From the NCBI GenBank assembly GCA_946886645.1, contig CAMPIY010000033.1:1-11389 (forward strand): a DNA stretch of 11,389 nucleotides, given 5' to 3'. The notes below the pieces were generated by a model, which was not told the origin of the DNA, searched no databases, and saw nothing but the letters and a program-made list of their open reading frames with translations. Origin of the DNA: an uncultured Sphingomonas sp. (GTDB lineage: Bacteria; Pseudomonadota; Alphaproteobacteria; Sphingomonadales; Sphingomonadaceae). Shown one piece after another: positions 6,123-11,389 of this stretch; position 1 is the first letter of the stretch; each line of letters opens with the position of its first letter. The translations under genes and the position numbers were made by a program.

Positions 6123-8255
6123 TTGAATTTTGTTGTCCGTGCCGCGTCGCCCGTCCTGTTCGCCCTGATCCCCGCACCGCTGCTAGCCGCCCAGGCCGAT
6201 GAGCCATCTGAGGCTCCCGCGACCGGGGAGCCCGAACCGGAAGCGATCGTCGTCACCGGCGCCCGCACCCGCCTTCCCGTCACCGCGCTTCCGCTGACCG
6301 TCGACGTTGTCGGCGGCAAGGCGCTGACCGATCAGGTCGCCGTCTCCGGCTCGGTCATCGACGCGGTTTCGGCCAAGCTTCCGTCCTTCTCCCCGACCCG
6401 CGAAAAATTGTCGGGCTCCGGCGAGTCCCTGCGCGGCCGCTCGCCTCTGTTCGCGATCAACGGCGTCCCCCAATCGACGCCGATCCGCGACGGCTCGCGC
6501 GACGGCTATACGATCGACCCCTTCTTCATCGACCGGGTCGAGGTCATCTACGGCTCCAACGCGCTGCAGGGCATCGGCGCCACTGGCGGAGTCGTGAACC
6601 AGGTCACCGTCGGCGCGCCCGTTACGGACGGCGTGCGGATCAAGACGCTGGTCCAGGGCACCGCCCAGGATGGCTTCGACGGCGAAGCAATGGGCGGCAA
6701 GGTCGCCGGCCTCGTCGGGTACCGCGACGGTGCCTTCGATCTCACCACCGGCGCCACTTTCGAGCGGCGCGGCGTCTTCCTCGACGGACATGGCAACCGC
6801 ATCGGCGTCGACGGTACGCAGGGCGAAATCCAGGACAGCGACAGCTGGTCGATCTTCGGCCGCTTCGGCTACGAGCTCACGCCAACCATGCGGGTCGAGC
6901 TGATCGCCAACCGCTTCCAGTTGGAAGGCCGCGGCCATTATGTCGCCGTCCCCGGCTTTCCGACGACCAGCGAAAAGGGGAAAATCGACGGCGTCGCCCC
7001 ATCCAACCGCGCCGAGCTATTGAGCGCATCGCTGACCGAAGAAGATTTGCTGGGAGGTCAGCTCACCGCGCAAGCCTTCTTCAGCCGGACCCGCGACATT
7101 TTCGGGGGAAGCGCCGCCGGCACGTTCCAGGATATCGACATTGCGCCGATCGGCACCCTGTTCGACCAGTCGGTCAACAACAGCCGCAAGCTGGGCGCCA
7201 AGCTCGGCTATGAGCGGACGGTGCCCGGCGTGGAGGCGCTCACCGTGACCACCGGGCTCGACCTGCTCCACGACCGCACCGCCCAGACGCTGCGCGCGAC
7301 CGGCCGCACCTGGGTTCCCGAATCCAGCTTCTTCAGCGTCGCTCCCTTTCTGCAAGGCAATCTCAAGCTGCTGGGCGGCAAGCTCCGCCTCGCCGGCGGC
7401 GCTCGCTACGAGAAGGTCACGCTCGACGTTCCCGACTTCACCACACTGGCTTCCTACGGCTCGCGCGAGGTCGGCGGCGGCAAGCCCAGCTTCCACAAGG
7501 CGCTTTTGAACGGCGGCGTGATCGTCGAGCCGGTCAAGGGCCTGCGCGCCTACGCCAGCTATGCCGAGGGCTACACGATCGCCGACGTCGGGCGGATCCT
7601 GCGCGGCATCAACATCGACGGCGTCGATGTCGACAATTTCCTGTCGCTCGAGCCGGTCGTGTCGAACAACCGCGAGATCGGCGTCGAATGGAAGCGAGGG
7701 GGCATCACGGCGAGCGCCGCCTATTGGTGGTCGTCGTCGAAGCTTGGCTCGCGGCTGGTCCGCAACCCCGATGGCATTTTTGATGTCGTCCGGGCGCCAA
7801 TCGCGCTCGAAGGACTCGACCTTGCGATCGACGCCCGGCTGCCGATCGAGGGCCTGAGCGTCGGCGCCGCTTACGCCCGCACTCGTGGTCAAACCGACAG
7901 CGACGAGGATGGTGAGGTCGATGTCGACCTCGACGGCGCCAACATCGCGCCCGACCGGCTCAACCTCTACGCGGCCTATGAAAATGGGCCGTTCGACGCC
8001 CGCCTCGCCACCCGCTTCTATTTCGAGCGCAAGTTCGACGACGCGGGCAGCGACAGCGATTTCGAAGGCTACACGCTCTTCGACGCGGCGGTCGGCTATC
8101 GCTTCGGCAAGCATCGCGTCAGCCTGTCGGCGATGAACCTCCTCGACAAATATTATGTCAGCTACAACAGCGACACGGTCGCCGCGACCGACCCGACCCG
8201 CTTCTTCGCGGGCCGGGGCCGCACCCTGACCCTCGGGCTGACCAGCGAGTTCTGA
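6123..8255 (+). CDS. TonB-dependent outer-membrane receptor, probably for a ferric siderophore
   Basis: This encodes a 710-residue outer-membrane transporter driven by TonB-ExbB-ExbD. Residues 1-25 are a signal peptide ending near AAQA. An acidic, proline-rich stretch leads to a TonB-box-like EAIVVTG at about 40-46. The plug runs to about residue 165 and includes FAINGVPQ, the DRVEVIYGSNAL block, and GGVVNQVT at 155-162. The remainder is a 22-strand type barrel ending in the terminal Phe (LTLGLTSEF). Length is normal. The start is TTG, chosen because GGGAGG (6112-6117) sits five bases before it and no ATG or GTG occurs in the signal-peptide region. An acid-rich loop (D592 to D604) resembles a calcium-binding DxDxDG loop. 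A Fur box upstream and a PepSY gene one base downstream point to an iron chelate as substrate. The exact ligand (siderophore, haem or other) cannot be read from sequence, though no haem-receptor FRAP/NPNL motif was noticed. Confidence 0.92.
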   Translation: MNFVVRAASPVLFALIPAPLLAAQADEPSEAPATGEPEPEAIVVTGARTRLPVTALPLTVDVVGGKALTDQVAVSGSVIDAVSAKLPSFSPTREKLSGSGESLRGRSPLFAINGVPQSTPIRDGSRDGYTIDPFFIDRVEVIYGSNALQGIGATGGVVNQVTVGAPVTDGVRIKTLVQGTAQDGFDGEAMGGKVAGLVGYRDGAFDLTTGATFERRGVFLDGHGNRIGVDGTQGEIQDSDSWSIFGRFGYELTPTMRVELIANRFQLEGRGHYVAVPGFPTTSEKGKIDGVAPSNRAELLSASLTEEDLLGGQLTAQAFFSRTRDIFGGSAAGTFQDIDIAPIGTLFDQSVNNSRKLGAKLGYERTVPGVEALTVTTGLDLLHDRTAQTLRATGRTWVPESSFFSVAPFLQGNLKLLGGKLRLAGGARYEKVTLDVPDFTTLASYGSREVGGGKPSFHKALLNGGVIVEPVKGLRAYASYAEGYTIADVGRILRGINIDGVDVDNFLSLEPVVSNNREIGVEWKRGGITASAAYWWSSSKLGSRLVRNPDGIFDVVRAPIALEGLDLAIDARLPIEGLSVGAAYARTRGQTDSDEDGEVDVDLDGANIAPDRLNLYAAYENGPFDARLATRFYFERKFDDAGSDSDFEGYTLFDAAVGYRFGKHRVSLSAMNLLDKYYVSYNSDTVAATDPTRFFAGRGRTLTLGLTSEF

Positions 8256-8256
8256 C

Positions 8257-9351
8257 GTGAAGCTGCTTTCCATCCTTCACCGCTGGTCGGGCGGGCTGAT
8301 CGGGCTGCTGCTGGCCCTGCTCGGCCTGACCGGCGCGATCCTGGTGTGGGAAGGGGAGTGGATAGGTGTCACCGGCGCGGACGACCCCGTCGTCGAGCGC
8401 GTCGACCGGATCGCCGCCGTTTCGGAAAGCGCGGTCGCCGATGGCGCGACCCGCATCACCTTCGCCAGCGAGGAGATCGGCCTTCACCTCGTCGTGAAGA
8501 AGGACGGTGGCGGCGAATATGTCCGCCAGAACGGCGAGGTCGCCGCCAGCTGGGCGAGTGAATGGGAACGGCCGGAACTCTGGATCTTCGACCTCCACCA
8601 TCACCTCTTCGCCGGGGTAACGGGCGAGTGGGTCACCGGCATCGCCGGCATCTTCGGCCTGCTGTTCGTGATCACCGGCGCCATCCTCTGGTGGCGAAGC
8701 CGCCGCGCCTTCGAATGGCGCTTGTGGCCGCGCAAAATTCAGCCCGGCCCGATCGTCCGCCATCACCGCGATTTCGGAATCCTCATCACGCCGCTTTTGC
8801 TCGTCAGCTTCCTCACTGGCCTCGGAATGCTGTTCCCTGCCGCCGCGAAGGTCGTTCTCAGCCCGTTCGGGACCATCGCCGCTTCAGCCAAGCCACCGAT
8901 CGTCGAGCCCGCCGAGCAACCCGCCGCGATCCCCGCCATGCTTCGCGAGGCCAAGGCGCGCTTTCCCAATGCGGCGCTCCGCCGCCTCACGGTCCCGGCC
9001 AGGCCCGACGGCGCTTATTCGATCAGGATGCGGCAGCCGTCCGAATGGACTCCGAACGGCCGGACCACGCTTTATTTCGACCGCGCCGGGAAGCTCGTGC
9101 GGGTCGACGATCCGGCGGGCGCCGGCCTGGCGGCATCGATCAACGAGAAATTCTATCCGGTCCACACGGCGAAGGTCGGCGGGCTGGCCTGGAAGCTGGC
9201 CATGACCCTGTCGGGGCTCGGTCTCGCGCTGCTCGGGTCGCTGGCGGTCTGGTCCTTCTGGATTCGCCGGGTCATCCATCGCCGTTCGCGCCGGCCCCAT
9301 CCGCGCGTCAGCCTGACGCCGCCTAGTTCGGCAGCCGCGCCACAATCCTGA
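8257..9351 (+). CDS. PepSY-TM inner-membrane protein, likely iron or siderophore reductase partner
   Basis: This 364-residue PepSY-associated membrane protein has four predicted helices, at about 12-31, 126-146, 174-194 and 313-336, with two periplasmic segments between them. Histidines conserved in the family are present: H8 in LHRWSG, H114-H116 in DLHHHLF, H169-H170 in HHRDFG, and H303 in YPVHTAKVGG. In characterised relatives such as the Pseudomonas siderophore reductase FoxB, equivalent histidines bind haem, and the protein reduces ferric siderophore in the periplasm or membrane. The GTG start follows the receptor stop codon by one base, and the site before it is weak, so translation is probably coupled to the receptor. 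The C-terminal tail after helix 4 is arginine and proline rich. Its last 29 bases overlap the 3' end of the opposite-strand cyclase gene. Assigning it to the family is firm; the reductase role is an inference from family and context. Confidence 0.88.
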   Translation: MKLLSILHRWSGGLIGLLLALLGLTGAILVWEGEWIGVTGADDPVVERVDRIAAVSESAVADGATRITFASEEIGLHLVVKKDGGGEYVRQNGEVAASWASEWERPELWIFDLHHHLFAGVTGEWVTGIAGIFGLLFVITGAILWWRSRRAFEWRLWPRKIQPGPIVRHHRDFGILITPLLLVSFLTGLGMLFPAAAKVVLSPFGTIAASAKPPIVEPAEQPAAIPAMLREAKARFPNAALRRLTVPARPDGAYSIRMRQPSEWTPNGRTTLYFDRAGKLVRVDDPAGAGLAASINEKFYPVHTAKVGGLAWKLAMTLSGLGLALLGSLAVWSFWIRRVIHRRSRRPHPRVSLTPPSSAAAPQS

Positions 9352-10114
9352 GCGGCCCGCCGCTCCCGCCACGGATCTTGATCGGCAGCGCCACGACCAT
9401 CGCTCCCTTGGCCGGAAGCCGGTCGAGGTTCGCGACATTCTCGAACCCCGGGATGTTGGCGCCCAGCAGGATACGGTGGGCGATAAAGTCCTTCGACTGG
9501 CCATAATCCAGGCTGGCCGTGTCCAGCCCGACCGCCGACACCTTGCGCTGGTCCGCCAGGAAACGCGCCGCTTCCTCGGAAATCCCCGGGAAATGAAGCT
9601 TGGCGACCGCGTCCGGCCCGCGCTCCGCAGTGCCCAGATAGGTCGCCTTGTCCGGCCAGCGCTTGTCGAAGCCCGTCCGGAACAGCACGATTGCGCCATT
9701 AGGCAGGGGGCCGTTCGCCCGCTCCCATTTCGTGACGTCCTCCACGGTGAAGCGATAGTCGGAATCGGCCGCACTCTGCGCCGACACATCGATCACCGCC
9801 GCCGGCCCGATCAGCCGCTCCAGCGGAATCTGGTCGGCGGTCTGCTTGCCTTCCGCAAAGTGGATCGGCGCATCCAGGTGCGTTCCGCCATGCTCCGACA
9901 GGTGAAGGTTATAGCTGCTGTAAAACCATCCGCCCGGCGTCGGCCCGTACGAGGCGACCTCATGCCTGAACCCGTCGGCCGTCGGCCAGAACACCGAATC
10001 CTCGGCCAGGTCATGGGTCAAGTCGATCCAACGGCCCGAAGACAGGTCTTTCCCCGGCGTCGCGCAGGCCGTCAGCGCCAGTGCGGCGATTGCGATAAAC
10101 GGTCGAACGAACAT
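9323..10114 (-). CDS. Cyclase-family (kynurenine formamidase-like) metallohydrolase with lipoprotein signal
   Basis: This 263-residue protein belongs to the cyclase/KynB superfamily. The metal-site motif H75-GGT-H79-L-D81-API-H85 is intact, and H213 and E225 lie 12 apart near the C-terminus. The same spacings occur in bacterial kynurenine formamidase, which uses two divalent metal ions (recalled as H50, H54, D56, H60, H160, E172). Residues 1-16 form a lipoprotein signal with the lipobox LTA-C17, so the mature protein should be lipid-anchored in the cell envelope; Ala at +2 favours the outer membrane. KynB itself is cytosolic, and no kynurenine-pathway gene is nearby, so the substrate is probably another amide, ester or lactone and remains unknown. 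The start is supported by GGGGGAGG ending seven bases upstream. That site and the ATG fall inside an inverted repeat (10113-10145). The gene lies 37 bp after yghU on the same strand and overlaps the end of the PepSY gene by 29 bp tail to tail. Confidence 0.88.
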   Translation of the reverse strand: MFVRPFIAIAALALTACATPGKDLSSGRWIDLTHDLAEDSVFWPTADGFRHEVASYGPTPGGWFYSSYNLHLSEHGGTHLDAPIHFAEGKQTADQIPLERLIGPAAVIDVSAQSAADSDYRFTVEDVTKWERANGPLPNGAIVLFRTGFDKRWPDKATYLGTAERGPDAVAKLHFPGISEEAARFLADQRKVSAVGLDTASLDYGQSKDFIAHRILLGANIPGFENVANLDRLPAKGAMVVALPIKIRGGSGGPLRIVARLPN

Positions 10115-10145
10115 AGGCGGCCTCCCCCACAGGAAGGCCGCCTAT
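10113..10145 (-). promoter_or_regulatory. Hairpin enclosing the ribosome-binding site and start of the cyclase gene
   Basis: ATAGGCGGCCT (10113-10123) and AGGCCGCCTAT (10135-10145) are perfect 11-bp inverted arms around an 11-base loop, with further C-G pairing possible inside. On the minus-strand transcript the downstream arm runs from the Shine-Dalgarno region into the first two bases of the AUG. It could block translation initiation or, alternatively, end transcription after yghU. No U-run follows on the minus strand, which argues against a simple intrinsic terminator. Confidence 0.6.
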
Positions 10146-10151
10146 AGCATA

Positions 10152-11027
10152 TCAGTCGAGGTCCGCCGCGCTGTGCCGTTCGCGGATGAAGCTCGGGTCG
10201 TTCTCTTGCCTGCGGTTGACCCGCCGCCCGCGCTGCACCGCCGGGCGGGCTGCCACTTCCTCGGTCCAGCGCATCACATTCTTGTAATCGCGAAGGCCCA
10301 GGAATTCCGCCGCACCGGGATATCCCTGGCCCAGTGCCACTGCCCCATACCAGGGCCAGATCGCGATATCGGCGATGCTGTAATCCTCGCCCGCGGCATA
10401 GCGATGCTCGGCGAAGTGCCGGTCGAGCACGTCATATTGCCGCTTGGTCTCCATCGCGTAGCGGTCGATCGCATATTCGATCTTGATCGGGGCATAATTG
10501 TAGAAGTGGCCGAAGCCGCCGCCCAGGAAAGGCGCCGACCCCATCTGCCAGAACAGCCAATTCAGCGCTTCGGTCCGCGCCGCCGGGTCGGTGGGCAGGA
10601 AGGCGCCGAACTTCTCGGCCAGGTAGAGCAGGATCGATCCGCTCTCGAACACGCGCTGCGGCTTGTCCGGGTTCGTCCGGTCGAGCAGCGCCGGGATTTT
10701 CGAATTGGGGTTCACCTCGACGAAGCCCGACCCGAACTGGTCGCCCTCGCCGATATCGATGTACCAGGCGTCATATTCCGCGCCCGAATGACCGGCCGCT
10801 AGCAGCTCCTCCAGCATGATGCTGGCCTTCTGCCCGTTGGGTGTGCCGAGCGAATAAAGCTGTAGCGGATGTGCCCCGACCGGAAGCACCTTCTCATGCG
10901 TTGGGCCCGCGATCGGCCGGTTGATGTTGGCGAAGGTGCCGCCGCTCGGCTTTTCCCAGGTCCAGACCTTGGGCGGAACATAATCGGCGGGAAGGGAGGG
11001 AATTTCGGCGGTGGGCGCTTCGGCCAT
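10152..11027 (-). CDS. yghU: YghU-type nu-class glutathione S-transferase (disulfide-bond oxidoreductase)
   Basis: This 291-residue cytosolic protein is closely similar along its length to Escherichia coli YghU. Near-identical blocks include FANINRP (32-38), LPVG.HPLQLYSLGTPNGQK (48-67), SGFVEVNPNSKIPAL (100-114), VFESGSILLYLAEKFG from 126, and FLGGGFGHFY in the helical domain. YghU enzymes bind two glutathiones and reduce small disulfides and some organic peroxides. The T62-P-N64 segment takes the place of the usual Ser, Tyr or Cys activation residue, and K110-I-P112 with E128-S129 are the standard glutathione contacts. The N-terminal extension before the thioredoxin fold is typical of this subgroup, here slightly longer (about 18 residues before the PKVWTWEKP block). 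The ATG has AGGAG six bases upstream (11034-11038), but that site is the 3' arm of a small hairpin. It lies 59 bp after crcB and 37 bp before the cyclase gene, all on one strand. Confidence 0.95.
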   Translation of the reverse strand: MAEAPTAEIPSLPADYVPPKVWTWEKPSGGTFANINRPIAGPTHEKVLPVGAHPLQLYSLGTPNGQKASIMLEELLAAGHSGAEYDAWYIDIGEGDQFGSGFVEVNPNSKIPALLDRTNPDKPQRVFESGSILLYLAEKFGAFLPTDPAARTEALNWLFWQMGSAPFLGGGFGHFYNYAPIKIEYAIDRYAMETKRQYDVLDRHFAEHRYAAGEDYSIADIAIWPWYGAVALGQGYPGAAEFLGLRDYKNVMRWTEEVAARPAVQRGRRVNRRQENDPSFIRERHSAADLD

Positions 11028-11033
11028 GCGTTG

Positions 11034-11055
11034 CTCCTGACTTGGGGTTCAGGAG
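11034..11055 (-). promoter_or_regulatory. Hairpin sequestering the yghU Shine-Dalgarno sequence
   Basis: CTCCTGA (11034-11040) and TCAGGAG (11049-11055) are perfect 7-bp inverted arms separated by eight bases. In the minus-strand transcript the 5' arm CTCCTGA is a built-in anti-Shine-Dalgarno sequence, and the 3' arm TCAGGAG contains the AGGAG used by yghU. A GGGG-CAG-CCCC mini-hairpin lies just upstream in the same gap. Confidence 0.5.
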
Positions 11056-11086
11056 GAAGTGGGGCTGCCCCGGCTCGGCGACAAGG

Positions 11087-11389
11087 TCAGGCGAGGCGGC
11101 CCAGCATCACGCCCGCGACGATCGCAGCGAATGACACCAACACGCTCGCCGCGACATAGAGGGCGGCAGTCCACGGATCGCGCTCCCACAAGGTTAGCGC
11201 GTCCAGGCTGAAGGCGGAAAAGGTGGTGAAGCCGCCAAGGAAGCCCGTGACGAGGAACAGCCGCGCCTGCTGCCCGGTCTCGAGCAGCGCGAACAGTCCC
11301 ACCGAAAGGCCGATAAGGAAGCTCCCGACGACGTTGACCGTCAGCGTGCCCCAGGGAAATCCGGGCCCGAAAGCATGGAGAGTGGCGCG
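11087..11389 (-). CDS. crcB: CrcB/FluC fluoride channel, C-terminal part (5' end outside the window)
   Basis: The reading frame stays open from the stop codon to the right edge, giving the last 100 residues of a protein that is usually about 125 long, so only the N-terminal part is missing. FluC is a small four-helix inner-membrane channel that works as an antiparallel dimer and expels fluoride. The visible family marks are the GTLTVNVVGSF segment in helix 2 with its conserved Asn, and GFLGGFTTFSAFS in helix 3, which holds the Phe residues lining the pore and the TTFS turn near the central sodium site. The final helix ends in VMLGRLA. A GTG at 11300-11302 lies inside the conserved core and is not the true start. 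Any fluoride riboswitch would lie beyond the window. Confidence 0.93.
   Translation of the reverse strand, partial: RATLHAFGPGFPWGTLTVNVVGSFLIGLSVGLFALLETGQQARLFLVTGFLGGFTTFSAFSLDALTLWERDPWTAALYVAASVLVSFAAIVAGVMLGRLA

Noticed and set aside
9305..9319. Perfect 6-bp hairpin GCGTCA-GCC-TGACGC as a bidirectional terminator between the PepSY and cyclase genes
   Set aside because: It lies within the PepSY coding region and just beyond the cyclase stop, but no T-run follows on either strand; it could equally be coding-sequence coincidence.
11300..11302. GTG as the start of a 71-residue protein
   Set aside because: The frame remains open to the window edge and the upstream residues (GTLTVNVVGSFLIG) are conserved CrcB core, so this is an internal codon.
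1..11389. Insertion sequences, CRISPR arrays, tRNA or rRNA genes, phage genes and toxin-antitoxin pairs
   Set aside because: Reading both strands showed no transposase or integrase motifs, no regularly spaced direct repeats, no cloverleaf sequence and no small paired genes of such types.

Overview
This is a GC-rich window (roughly two thirds G+C by eye). Its gene types point to an alphaproteobacterium, most likely a sphingomonad: a large PATR-repeat autotransporter, an HutH-type lyase, a TonB receptor with a PepSY partner, and a Fur-like operator with a TGATAAT/ATTCGCA core. The assignment is an inference from protein style and composition, because no rRNA or other marker is present.

Layout, left to right. 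A monomeric (type Va) autotransporter (185-3979, +) fills the first third and ends at a strong candidate terminator hairpin (3999-4029). A complete histidine ammonia-lyase gene, hutH (4076-5578, +), follows without any other hut gene in view. It abuts, stop codon to stop codon, a small secreted DUF2147 protein on the opposite strand (5579-5965, -). A 157-bp divergent spacer holds a good Fur box inside a larger set of 20-bp-phased half-sites. To its right is an iron-uptake operon: a TonB-dependent receptor (6123-8255, +, TTG start) and, 1 bp later, a four-helix PepSY inner-membrane protein (8257-9351, +, GTG start). The rest of the window is on the minus strand: a cyclase-family metallohydrolase that carries a lipoprotein signal (9323-10114), a YghU-type glutathione-dependent oxidoreductase (10152-11027), and the C-terminal 100 residues of a CrcB/FluC fluoride channel (11087-11389) that runs off the right edge.

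How the genes work together. The receptor and PepSY protein form the clearest unit. The receptor would import a ferric chelate across the outer membrane, and the PepSY protein would probably help reduce or release the iron at the inner membrane, with Fur shutting the pair off when iron is plentiful. The crcB, yghU and cyclase genes are closely spaced on one strand and could be co-transcribed. Both of their gaps contain an inverted repeat that can fold the downstream Shine-Dalgarno sequence into a stem, which raises the possibility of translational control. hutH and the autotransporter look like independent units.

I see no mobile element, integrase, tRNA, rRNA, CRISPR array or phage gene. Most of the window is recognisable chromosomal content, and I do not see a clearly new multi-gene system. 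The best leads are the phased operator at 6041-6085, the two hairpins over ribosome-binding sites, and the exported form of the cyclase.
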